From JAATFS01 sp037145635 (lineage in GTDB: Bacteria > Pseudomonadota > Gammaproteobacteria > Xanthomonadales > Xanthomonadaceae), in the NCBI GenBank assembly GCA_037145635.1, contig JBBCXB010000004.1, positions 1 through 64,000 on the forward strand: DNA of 64,000 bases, in the 5' to 3' direction. Each line of letters opens with the position of its first letter. Position 1 is the stretch's first letter. Made by a program: the position numbers and the translations under genes. The notes under the pieces are model-generated. The model ran no database searches and was not told the DNA's origin. It saw nothing but the letters and a program-made list of their open reading frames with translations. Positions 1 to 12,209 of the stretch are shown one piece after another.

Positions 1-84
1 GGTGCCGGGGCAGGACACGCCGTGAACCCGTCCCTGGGGGCTCTTCCACGACATCCATGTCGTGGAAGGTCCTGCCCCGGCACC
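1..84. repeat. Composite palindrome F1, copy A
   Basis: The outer arms 1-16 and 69-84 are perfect reverse complements (GGTGCCGGGGCAGGAC and its complement). A second hairpin sits inside, against the right arm: 43-52 pairs with 59-68 around a 6-nt loop. About 40 bp downstream of the right arm are also shared with the other copies (GCACGGATGGCCGGTTT). Confidence 0.85.
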
Positions 85-220
85 CGCGGACCCCTCTGCA
101 CGGATGGCCGGTTTAGCGGAACCACAAGCGCAGCTTCCCGGCGGTCCGTGCTTCTGCCCGCTCCGATCGCCAGTTGCCTGAGATGCAGGATCCAAGCGCC
201 AAAGAGCCAAAAGTCAAAAG

Positions 221-255
221 CCGGAAGCCGGAAGCCGGAGGCCGGAAGCCGACAG
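221..255 (+). repeat. 7-bp tandem repeat
   Basis: Five consecutive 7-bp units of the type CCGGAAG, with single-base variants in the third and fifth. It lies between F1 and F2, as a 13-bp tandem does at the second repeat locus. A short related run (AAGCCGGAAAGCCGGAAG) occurs near 50066. Confidence 0.75.
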
Positions 256-372
256 CCAGAGAACGAACTGCTTCAGTCGAGGATGGTGGACGATCAAGCC
301 ACGGTTTTCCGGTTGCGGGACTGTAAGAAGCGTCAGCTAGTTGCCTCCGCAGCCATTGCAATGACTGGCCGA

Positions 373-484
373 GGCGTCAGCGTGGCCGGGGATAGGCGGA
401 GAGCGGCACAGGGATGTGCCGCGGCGGCGCGTCGGACAGGACGTCTACCGCGCCGAGGAGCCTGTCCCCGGTCACGCTGACGCC
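373..484. repeat. Composite palindrome F2, copy 1
   Basis: The left arm 373-396 and right arm 461-484 pair over 24 bp with two non-Watson-Crick positions. An inner hairpin with perfect 7-bp arms lies at 403-409/416-422. The architecture is like F1 (long arms with one off-centre inner hairpin), but the sequence is unrelated. Here the inner hairpin hugs the left arm. Confidence 0.85.
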
Positions 485-572
485 CCTCGCCGAAGCCGGC
501 GATCGTGCCGACGCCCGATTCCTTAGCCGGACAGTGGGTCCAGCTTCGGCGCCTCGTTCGCCTGCGCGGGAG

Positions 573-673
573 TGGTCCGCGGGTGCCGGGGCAGGACACG
601 CCGTGAACCCATCCCTGGGGGCTCTTCCACGCGCCCTGTCGTGGAAGGTCCTGCCCCGGCCTCCGCGGACCCC
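573..673. repeat. Composite palindrome F1, copy B
   Basis: Left arm about 573-597 and right arm about 648-673 pair with a few mismatches. The inner hairpin at 624-631/640-647 has a loop that differs from copies A and C while its stem is kept. Similarity to copy C extends from about 528 to about 720, so the repeated unit is close to 190 bp and in the same orientation. Confidence 0.8.
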
Positions 674-911
674 TGCACGGATGGCCGGTTTGGCGGAACC
701 CAAAGCGCTGCTTGCGGAGCGCCCGTGTCTGTCGGGGTTCTGAGCGTCAACGGCCAGTAACGAAGAGGCAAGAGCCGCGTTGACGCCTGCTTTGGTCGAC
801 AGCAAAGCCCTTCATCGAAACCACCCTCGTGCCTGCGCTTCGGGCATTCCGCTGCCCCGGAGCACGCCGAACCGCATGGGCCGGGCCGCGAACGATGGGA
901 CGGGCGGCGGC

Positions 912-1253
912 CTAGGTCTCGTCCGGCGTCGCGCGCAGCGGCGTCACGCTGGCCACGGCCGGGCCGGTGAAGGCGACCAGCTGGTCGCCGCGCAGTACCA
1001 GCCGCCCGCTGTGGCGGTCGACGCCGTCGTGGGAATAGTCGAAGCGGAAGCTGCGCTCGAAGCCCAGCCAGCCGTTAGCCTTGCGGCACAGGCGCAGCCC
1101 AGTGGCGTGCACGCTCTGGTCCAGCCACTGCACGTCGGCCGCGCGGCAGGCATTGCGGCCCAGGGCCTGGGCATGTTCGGCCGCGGCGCGCGACGCGTTC
1201 CAGAACGCGTACAGCGCCGCACCGGCGATCATCAGCAGAATCAGGCTGGGCAT
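912..1253 (-). CDS. DUF3301 family protein
   Basis: A 113-residue protein. The start at 1253 was chosen because it opens directly on a hydrophobic segment (residues 2-17, MPSLILLMIAGAALYAFWN) that would anchor the protein in the inner membrane. The longer frame upstream reads into arginine-rich, non-coding-looking sequence. The remainder is soluble, with two cysteines (ACRA, LCRK) and the pattern LRLCRKANGWLGFERSF-F-YS typical of the small DUF3301 family of gammaproteobacteria, whose function is unknown. It is divergent from lhr across a 267-bp gap. Confidence 0.75.
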   Translation of the reverse strand: MPSLILLMIAGAALYAFWNASRAAAEHAQALGRNACRAADVQWLDQSVHATGLRLCRKANGWLGFERSFRFDYSHDGVDRHSGRLVLRGDQLVAFTGPAVASVTPLRATPDET

Positions 1254-1520
1254 GCGCGCACTGTGCCAGCCGCTGCGGCTTTCGACAATTGCCGCCGCGC
1301 CTCGTGCCGCCGTAGCGACGTGGCGCTGCCCCCGCGGGCGCGGTCCGCGGCTTCGCATGGCGCCGCGCGAGCATGTGGACCCCACGCGTCCGGCGCCGCG
1401 TGAACCGGTTCACGCCCTGGGCCCGGCGCGGCGTTGCCGTGGCGTCCGGTGGCCCCATCTTGGAACCTGACCTCCGCTCGAGGCCGTGGCCGGCCCGTCC
1501 CGCCGCGGCCCCTTCCCGCC

Positions 1521-5924
<4,404 letters not shown>

Positions 5925-5984
5925 CGGTGCACGCAGGACCGGCCTGCGCCGGCGCAGGCGCAGCGGCGCGTGGCGGGCCACGGC

Positions 5985-6728
5985 TCAGATCCGGGTGGTG
6001 GCCTCGAAACGCTCGCGGTCCTGCTGGAAACGCCGGCGCACTTCGGCGACCGCGTCGCTCTCGGTGGCAGACAGCATCGATTCGAACAGGCGCTGGAAGT
6101 GGGTGCGCATCGCCAGCCGCGCCGCGGCCGGGTCGCGTGCGCGCAGGGCGTCGAGGATGGCCCGGTGCTCGCGGTCGCGCAGGCTGCCGTCGTCGTGGCA
6201 GACCCGGCTGTAGGCATCGCGTACCCGCGGCAGCTCGGTGCGCATGCGCCAGATCAGCTGGATGCAGTGCTCGATCACCGGGTTGCCGGCCATGCGCGCG
6301 ATCACCAGGTGGAACTGGCGGTCGGCCTCGGCGGCCTGCTCCTCGCTGCTCGCCGCGCCGCCCATCGCGGCCATCAGCCGGTCGAGTTCGGCCAGCTCGT
6401 CATCGCCGGCGCGATCGGCCGCCAGGGCCGCGGCCTCGGACTCGAACACCGCGCGCGCGGCGGTCAGATCGAAGGCGCTGACGTCGGGCAGGTCGCCGAA
6501 GGCGGTGCCGGGGCGGGCGCGCACGTAGACGCCCGAGCCGGTCTTGATCGCGATCCAGCCCTGCGCCTCCAGCGCGATCTCGGCCTCGCGCACGGTGACC
6601 CGGCTCACGCCGAAGCGCTCGGCGAGGTCGCGTTCGCCGGGCAGGCGCGCGCCGGGCGGGAATTCCCCGCTCTCGATCAGCTTGAGGATCTTGGCGACGA
6701 TGGTTTGGTAGAGGCGGTTTTCGGACAT
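5985..6728 (-). CDS. GntR/FadR-type (FCD) regulator of the alginate locus
   Basis: A 247-residue transcription factor. Residues 1-75 form the GntR winged helix (LPGERDLAERFGVSRVTVRE is the recognition region, followed by the GSGVYV wing). Residues about 95-230 form an all-helical FCD ligand domain with Asp/His residues (FHLVIARMAGN, RAILDALRARD) of the kind that bind metal and carboxylate ligands. This subfamily includes uronate regulators such as UxuR/ExuR. Its place beside the alginate receptor and lyases suggests it represses them until an alginate product such as DEH or KDG binds. The operators at 9802-9823 and 9896-9940 are its probable targets. Effector and targets are inferred. Confidence 0.88.
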   Translation of the reverse strand: MSENRLYQTIVAKILKLIESGEFPPGARLPGERDLAERFGVSRVTVREAEIALEAQGWIAIKTGSGVYVRARPGTAFGDLPDVSAFDLTAARAVFESEAAALAADRAGDDELAELDRLMAAMGGAASSEEQAAEADRQFHLVIARMAGNPVIEHCIQLIWRMRTELPRVRDAYSRVCHDDGSLRDREHRAILDALRARDPAAARLAMRTHFQRLFESMLSATESDAVAEVRRRFQQDRERFEATTRI

Positions 6729-6796
6729 TCGAGCAGGACCCGTCTGGTGTGTTCCGCATCAGCCCCGGGGCGACTCGCCAGGGTCTGATCCGGCTC

Positions 6797-6827
6797 GAAA
6801 AACGGCGCGTCCCGGAGGCCGCGCCGT
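6797..6827 (-). terminator. Intrinsic terminator of the receptor gene
   Basis: A perfect 8-bp stem (ACGGCGCG at 6802-6809 with its complement at 6820-6827), read on the minus strand, runs into a T tract (complement of AAAAA at 6798-6802). It begins 7 bp after the receptor stop codon, so it should separate the receptor transcript from the regulator gene. Confidence 0.8.
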
Positions 6828-6833
6828 GGTGTT

Positions 6834-9740
6834 TCAGAACCGATATCGTACACCGAAAAACGCCCGCCGCCCGTAGGTTACGTATTCACGGAAGTTGCCG
6901 TAGAGCGGCTGGTAGGCCACGCGCGGCTCGTTGGTGAGGTTCATCAGTTCCAGCGACAGCGACAGCTGCTTGTTGACCCGGTAGCGCGCGCGGAAGTCGA
7001 CGCTGGTGTTGTCGCCGTAGTAGCGGTTCTGCTGGGCGGTGTTGCCGGTGAAGTCCTGGTAGTACTTGGAGCGGAACTTGCCGATCACCTGCATGTCGAA
7101 GCGGCCCAGTTCCCAGTACACCGAGCCGGACAGCACGTGGCGCGAGAAGCCGCTGAGCCCGGCCGGCGAGACGATCGCCGGCAGCACCGCGCCGGTGGCG
7201 CCGTCGACGCGCTCGCCCAGGCGCGGGTCCTGGGTCTGGAAGTCGGTGTCGGCGTAGTTGTAGCTGAGCTTGAAGCCGAGCCCGTCGAACGGCTGCGGCA
7301 GGTACGAGAACCGGTGCGCGGCGCTGAACTCGAAGCCGGTCAGCGTGCTGTCCTCGTCGGTGGTCACCTGGCGCGGCACCGGCACCGTGACGCTCTGGCC
7401 GTCGACCACGAAGGTCTCGTCGAACAGCGCGGTCTCGGTGCCGCCGTTGAACTGCTTCCAGTACAGCGCGCCGGCCAGCAGGGTGTCCTGGTTCGGATAC
7501 CACTCCAGCGAGACATCGCCGTTCCACGACATCAGCGGCTTGGCCTCGGGGTTGCCGGTGGCGGTGATGCCGGACAGGGCCTCCTCGAGGCTGGTGAAGT
7601 TCTCGGTGCCGGTGAGGTTGACGTTGCGGCCGGCGCCGAGCGCGGAGATGTCCGGCCGCGACATCGCGCGGTAGCCGCCCAGGCGCAGCAGCAGGTTGTC
7701 GCGCAGCTCGAACGCGGCGTTGACGCTGGGCAGCAGGCGGTCGTTGCCGGCCTTGGCGACCAGGGTCTGGTAGACGCCGGTGGGCTGCAGGCGCAGGGTG
7801 CCGGCGCCGTTGTCGACCAGGTCCAGCTCGGCGCGCACGCCTTCCGAGCGCACGTCGGTCTTGATCCAGCGCACGCCGGCATTGCCGGAGACCGGCAGCC
7901 CCCACAGCGCGCTGCGGAAGTCGGCCATCAGGAACAGGGCGCGGGTCTTCTCCACGATGTCGACGTTGTTGGGATCGCGGTAGGCCGGATCCACGCCGGT
8001 GGCGTCGGTGCCGCGGAACGCCTGGTACAGGCAGGACGGGTCGAAGTAGGCCCAGCTGGACACGGTATTGCCGCTGGCGGCGTCCAGGAAGTCGTCCTGC
8101 GGGAACGGCGCGCGGCAGGCCAGGTTGGCGGCGACGATCTGCGCGCGGCCGGCACCGGTGGCCGCGATGTCGGTGGTGATGGTGTTGTCGAAGTAGGTGT
8201 AGTCGGCCTCGCTGGCGCGCAGCCCGAAGGTGATCTTGGTGAGCAGGCCGTCCTCGGGCAGGTAGCTGACGTCGAAGCGGCCGGCGCGGATGCGGTGCTC
8301 GTTGTCCTCCTCCTCGGAGGTGACCCGGGCCGCGCCGGTGTAGGCATCCCAGTTGCCGACATCGAACGCGGGGTCGAGCGCGATGCCCGGCACGTCGCCG
8401 CCGCCGGCCCAGTCGTAGTTGACGTAGCCGGTGGTGCCGCTGCTGATTCCCGGCACCACCGCGTTGTTGACGTCGCGGGCATTGGCGCGCAGCCGGGTCA
8501 TGCGCTGGGTGTCCTGGCGCAGGGTGTGCGAATACGACAGGTCGGTGGAGATCTCCCAGGCCACGCTCGGGCGCAGGATGAGGTTGATGCCGCCGCCGGT
8601 GTATTCCTCGTTGCGGTCGTACAGCGTCGAGGTGGAATCGATCGAGGTGTTGCCGGAGAAGCTGCGCAGCACGCCGTCGTCGCCGACCACGCGGTTGACG
8701 ATGCCACGGCGGGTGTTGGACAGGCTCAGGTCCGAGCGCTGCTCGTGCCAGTTGCGGTCGGTGTGCTCGTAGTCGACGTTGACCTCGAGCAGGTCGTTGG
8801 GCTTCCACTGCACCGCGGCGAACTCGGACTGGCGGTCGTTGCGCTCCTGCTTGAGCCGGTAGATGCGGCTGCTGGGCACCAGGTAGTAGGGCGCGCCGGC
8901 GGCGATGGCGTTGGCGCCGACCTCGGCGCAGTTGGCATTGCCGACGTTCTGGGTGCCGTCGCAGGCGTACCAGGTCGAGCCGCTGGTCATGCTCTCCTCC
9001 GGATCGGTGCCGTCCAGCGCCTGCAGCCCGATCGACACGCCCAGCTTGCCGCCGTTGGCGAACTCGAACTGGTCGATGTAGCTGGCGGTGCCGCGCCAGC
9101 CGATGCCGTCCTTGTCGCGGTACTTGCCGTCGTACTCGGCCCAGCTGCCGCGGCCGTCGACCTGGAGCGCACGCTTGCCGTAGTCGAGCGGCTTGACCGT
9201 CTCCAGGCCGATGGTGCCGGCGACGCCGCCCTCGATCAGGTCCGCGCGCTGGGTCTTGTAGATCGCCACGGTGTTGATCAGCTCGGCCGGGAACATGTTG
9301 AAGTTCACCGAGCGGTCGCCGCTGCCGTTGGTGATCTCGCGGCCGTTGAACTGGGTGCTGCTGAGGAAGGCGCCCAGACCGCGGATCGAGATCTCCGAGG
9401 CGCCGGTCTTGTCGCGGGTGGAGGCCGCGCCGGTCAGCGTCTCGATCGCGTCCGCCAGCGAGGGCGCGGGCAGGTCGCCGATGTCTTCGGCGGTGAGCAC
9501 GTCGGAGATGACGGTGTCGTCGCGCTTCTTGTTGATCGACGACTGGATCGAGCCGCGGATGCCGGTCACCTGGACCTGGTCCAGCGTGGTCGGGTCGGCC
9601 GGCGCGGCCGCCGAGGCGGGCGCGGTCTGGGCCTGCACGGCGGCTGCCGCCGGGGCGGCGCACAGGGCGAACAGCAGCGCGCGGCAAAGCGGGCTGCGGC
9701 GGACGGGTATTGCGTGGATGGCTCCGGATGGGCGCCGCAT
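6834..9740 (-). CDS. TonB-dependent receptor, probable alginate oligomer importer
   Basis: A 968-residue outer-membrane receptor. A signal peptide covers residues 1 to about 37 (ending AVQAQ). A TonB-box-like stretch follows (LDQVQVTGIRGSIQ), then a plug domain from about 60 (SISDVLTAEDIGDLP-type, RGLG), then a long 22-strand barrel ending in the aromatic signature FFGVRYRF. The plug is of the Xanthomonas/Caulobacter carbohydrate-receptor type. The ATG at 9740 was chosen over one five codons upstream because GGAGGAGG lies 4-6 nt in front of it. It is divergent from the lyase operon and shares its control region. The substrate is inferred from context. Confidence 0.92.
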   Translation of the reverse strand: MRRPSGAIHAIPVRRSPLCRALLFALCAAPAAAAVQAQTAPASAAAPADPTTLDQVQVTGIRGSIQSSINKKRDDTVISDVLTAEDIGDLPAPSLADAIETLTGAASTRDKTGASEISIRGLGAFLSSTQFNGREITNGSGDRSVNFNMFPAELINTVAIYKTQRADLIEGGVAGTIGLETVKPLDYGKRALQVDGRGSWAEYDGKYRDKDGIGWRGTASYIDQFEFANGGKLGVSIGLQALDGTDPEESMTSGSTWYACDGTQNVGNANCAEVGANAIAAGAPYYLVPSSRIYRLKQERNDRQSEFAAVQWKPNDLLEVNVDYEHTDRNWHEQRSDLSLSNTRRGIVNRVVGDDGVLRSFSGNTSIDSTSTLYDRNEEYTGGGINLILRPSVAWEISTDLSYSHTLRQDTQRMTRLRANARDVNNAVVPGISSGTTGYVNYDWAGGGDVPGIALDPAFDVGNWDAYTGAARVTSEEEDNEHRIRAGRFDVSYLPEDGLLTKITFGLRASEADYTYFDNTITTDIAATGAGRAQIVAANLACRAPFPQDDFLDAASGNTVSSWAYFDPSCLYQAFRGTDATGVDPAYRDPNNVDIVEKTRALFLMADFRSALWGLPVSGNAGVRWIKTDVRSEGVRAELDLVDNGAGTLRLQPTGVYQTLVAKAGNDRLLPSVNAAFELRDNLLLRLGGYRAMSRPDISALGAGRNVNLTGTENFTSLEEALSGITATGNPEAKPLMSWNGDVSLEWYPNQDTLLAGALYWKQFNGGTETALFDETFVVDGQSVTVPVPRQVTTDEDSTLTGFEFSAAHRFSYLPQPFDGLGFKLSYNYADTDFQTQDPRLGERVDGATGAVLPAIVSPAGLSGFSRHVLSGSVYWELGRFDMQVIGKFRSKYYQDFTGNTAQQNRYYGDNTSVDFRARYRVNKQLSLSLELMNLTNEPRVAYQPLYGNFREYVTYGRRAFFGVRYRF

Positions 9741-9801
9741 GATTCCTCCTCCCAAAGGACGGCCTGCGATCAGGCACGGCGCAAGAATTCGCCCTGGTGC
9801 A

Positions 9802-9823
9802 TACCAATGTCAACATATTGGTA
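9802..9823. promoter_or_regulatory. Operator-like palindrome O1 over the receptor -35
   Basis: Perfect 7-bp arms TACCAAT (9802-9808) and ATTGGTA (9817-9823) surround an 8-bp spacer. On the minus strand a consensus TTGACA (complement of 9808-9813) lies at its centre and would be the -35 box of the receptor promoter. The matching -10 is weak. Binding of the GntR protein here would block the receptor promoter; this is an inference. Confidence 0.7.
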
Positions 9824-9895
9824 AATATTTATTGCCAGTCCTCTTGCGGGCTAAGCGGAACGCAGAAACATGTGCGTTTGCAGCATGACTTTGCG

Positions 9896-9940
9896 CCAAT
9901 ATGCCAGTCCAATACGGATCAACTGGACTGTTTGATTGGT
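9896..9940. promoter_or_regulatory. Operator-like nested palindrome O2 before the lyase operon
   Basis: The outer half-sites CCAAT (9896-9900) and ATTGG(T) (9935-9940) match those of O1. Nested inside are perfect 7-bp arms CAGTCCA (9905-9911) and TGGACTG (9924-9930). Both pairs share the centre 9917.5, exactly 105 bp from the O1 centre. It lies 65-110 bp upstream of the PL6 start, where the plus-strand promoter is expected. Confidence 0.7.
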
Positions 9941-10004
9941 AAAGATCGTGCCGTCCGGTGCTACCCTCAGCCACTGCAGGCGCCTCCGGCGCCGGGAGAA
10001 GACA

Positions 10005-12209
10005 ATGCGAGCGAGAGCCAGGGCCGTGTCGGCCACCGCGCTGTTCCTGTCGATGGCATCGGCCTGCGGTGCGGCCGCGGCGACCGCCTATCTGGTCCAC
10101 ACCCCGGCCGAGTACGCGACCGCCGCCGCCGCATTGCGTCCGGGCGACGTGGTGACCCTGGCCGACGGCGAATGGGCCGACTTCCAGGTGCTGTTCAAGG
10201 GCGAGGGCACGGCCGCCGCGCCGATCACGCTGACCGCGCAGACGCCGGGCCAGGTGGTGCTGACCGGACAGTCCAACCTGCGCCTGGCCGGCCGTCACCT
10301 GACCGTGTCCAACCTGGTGTTCCGCGACGGCTGGTCGCCCACCGATTCGGTGGTGTCGTTCCGCGAGTCGAGCAAGGCGCGCGCGACCGACAGCCGCGTC
10401 ACCGGCGTGGTGATCGACGGCTTCAGCAAGCCCGACCGCACCCAGTCCGACAACTGGGTGCAGCTGTACGGCCAGGACAACCGCTTCGACCACAACCAGA
10501 TCGCCGGGAAGAGCAACGCCGGCCCCACCGTGGTGGTGGTGCGCGACGCCACCCAGGGCCTGGACAACCGCCACCAGATCGACCACAACTGGTTCGGGCC
10601 GCGGCCCAACCTGGGCGCCAACGGCGGCGAGACCCTGCGCGTCGGCACCAGCACCGACTCGCTGTCCGACTCGCACACCACCGTCGACCACAACTGGTTC
10701 GAGGAATGCGACGGCGAGGTGGAGATCGTCTCCAACAAGTCCGGCGCCAACCTCTACCGCGGCAACGTGTTCTACCGGTCGCGCGGCGCGCTGGTGCTGC
10801 GGCACGGCAGCGGCAACCTGGTGGAGGCCAACGTGTTCCTCGGCGACGGCAAGAGCGACACCGGCGGGGTGCGCGTGATCAACGCCGACCAGACCGTGCG
10901 CAACAACTACTTCGAGGGCCTGGCCGGCAAGGGCCTCTCGTCGGCGCTGAGCGTGATGTACGGCGTGCCTGACTCGCCGATCAACCGCTACCACCCCGTG
11001 GTCAACGCCACGATCGAGAACAATACCTTCGTGGCGCCGGCCAGCCTGTTCTTCGGCGCCGGCAAGGACGACGAGCGCACCGTTGCGCCGACGGACAGCC
11101 GCTTTCGCCGCAACCTGATCGTCAACGGCGCTTCCGAGCCGCTGCGCGTGCTGGGCGACCTGTCCGGCATCGCCTTCAGCGGCAACGTGCAGAGCCCGCT
11201 GGCGTCGACCGGCTTTCCCGGCGGCGTCGACGGCCGCACGGTGACGATGCAGCGCGCCGACACCGGCCTGCTGGTGCCGGCCGACCTGCCCGGCGTCGGT
11301 GCCGACCCGGCGCTGGCGCCGATTCCGCGCGAGCAGACCGGCGTGGCCTGGTACCCGAAGACCCTCCCGCAGGTCGCGCTGGACCGCGGTGCCCGGCGCC
11401 CGGTGGCGCCCGGCGAGGACACCCTGACCGCAGCGCTGGCCGCCTCCGCCCCGGGCGACCGGCTGGCGCTGGCCGCCGGCGACTACCGGGTGCACCAGGT
11501 GCTGGCGATCGACCGGCCGCTGACCGTGCAGGGCCCGCGCCGCGGCAGCGCGGTGATCACCTTCTCGCGTCCCACCTTGTTCGAGATCCGGCCCGGCGGC
11601 GACCTGCGGCTGTCGGCGCTGACCGTCTCCGGTCGCGACGCGCCCGATGCCGCGGGCAACGCGGTGATCCGCCCCCGTCCCGGCGGCTCGGCCGCCAACT
11701 ACCGGCTGATCCTGGAGAACGTGCAGCTGCGCGAGCTGCACGGCAACCCCGGCTTCGACGTGATCCACACCGGCAAGGACAGCCTGGCCGACCTGATCGA
11801 ACTGCGCGGCGTGCGGGCCGAGGACATCTCCGGATCGGTGCTGGCGGCCGCGGCCGAGACCGACGACCACGGCACCTACAACGCCGAGCAGGTGCGCATC
11901 TCGCATTCGCGCTTCCGCCGCATCGACGGCCCGGCGGTGGACCTGTACCGCGGCGGCACCGACGAGAGCACCTTCGGCCCGCGGCTGGAGGTGGCGCATT
12001 CGCAGTTCGAGCGCGTCGGCGCCCGGGCCGGCGCATCGCTGCGGCTGCGCGGTGTCCAGCAGGCCGAGCTCACCGACAACCGCTTCGTCGACAGCGCCGG
12101 CGTGCAGTTCACCCATCGCGTCGGCGAGCCGCGGCTGCTGGCCGCGCGCAACGAGCTCGTGGGCACGCCGGCGATCCAGTCCGACATCCGCATAGAGGCC
12201 GCACAATGA
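10005..12209 (+). CDS. PL6 family alginate lyase (chondroitinase B fold)
   Basis: A 734-residue secreted polysaccharide lyase. The signal peptide is residues 1 to about 26 (MRARARAVSATALFLSMASA). A right-handed parallel beta-helix domain (about 28-400) carries the PL6 catalytic pair: Lys245 (SNKSGAN) and Arg266 (LVLRHGSG). Their 21-residue spacing equals Lys250/Arg271 of chondroitinase B and Lys220/Arg241 of AlyGC. A second beta-helix-like domain fills the C-terminal half, as in two-domain PL6 enzymes. It should cleave alginate by beta-elimination in the periplasm or at the cell surface. The start is set by the signal peptide and a GGGAGA ribosome-binding site. It overlaps the next gene by ATGA. 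Confidence 0.93.
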   Translation: MRARARAVSATALFLSMASACGAAAATAYLVHTPAEYATAAAALRPGDVVTLADGEWADFQVLFKGEGTAAAPITLTAQTPGQVVLTGQSNLRLAGRHLTVSNLVFRDGWSPTDSVVSFRESSKARATDSRVTGVVIDGFSKPDRTQSDNWVQLYGQDNRFDHNQIAGKSNAGPTVVVVRDATQGLDNRHQIDHNWFGPRPNLGANGGETLRVGTSTDSLSDSHTTVDHNWFEECDGEVEIVSNKSGANLYRGNVFYRSRGALVLRHGSGNLVEANVFLGDGKSDTGGVRVINADQTVRNNYFEGLAGKGLSSALSVMYGVPDSPINRYHPVVNATIENNTFVAPASLFFGAGKDDERTVAPTDSRFRRNLIVNGASEPLRVLGDLSGIAFSGNVQSPLASTGFPGGVDGRTVTMQRADTGLLVPADLPGVGADPALAPIPREQTGVAWYPKTLPQVALDRGARRPVAPGEDTLTAALAASAPGDRLALAAGDYRVHQVLAIDRPLTVQGPRRGSAVITFSRPTLFEIRPGGDLRLSALTVSGRDAPDAAGNAVIRPRPGGSAANYRLILENVQLRELHGNPGFDVIHTGKDSLADLIELRGVRAEDISGSVLAAAAETDDHGTYNAEQVRISHSRFRRIDGPAVDLYRGGTDESTFGPRLEVAHSQFERVGARAGASLRLRGVQQAELTDNRFVDSAGVQFTHRVGEPRLLAARNELVGTPAIQSDIRIEAAQ

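Larger units (their letters stand above)
1..911. repeat. Gene-free repeat region, left
   Basis: No convincing gene lies here. The open frames change reading frame between repeat copies and follow the palindromes, so they look spurious. The stretch holds composite palindromes of family F1 at 1-84 (the window edge cuts its left flank) and about 573-673, one of family F2 at 373-484, and a 7-bp tandem repeat at 221-255. The same families recur in the same order at 50272-51002. Nothing recognisable was seen in 730-911 apart from a weak 6-bp-arm hairpin at 789-808. Confidence 0.8.
9741..10004. promoter_or_regulatory. Divergent alginate control region
   Basis: This 264-bp spacer is clearly more AT-rich than the flanking genes. 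It must contain both the receptor promoter (minus) and the PL6-PL17-MFS-SDR promoter (plus). Two operator-like palindromes lie inside it and are listed separately. A GGAGA ribosome-binding site sits just before the PL6 start. Confidence 0.8.

Noticed and set aside
1..780. Several open frames of 60-150 codons in the left repeat region
   Set aside because: They follow the palindromes, translate to Arg/Pro/Ala-rich text with no start signals, and recur in other frames wherever the repeats occur.
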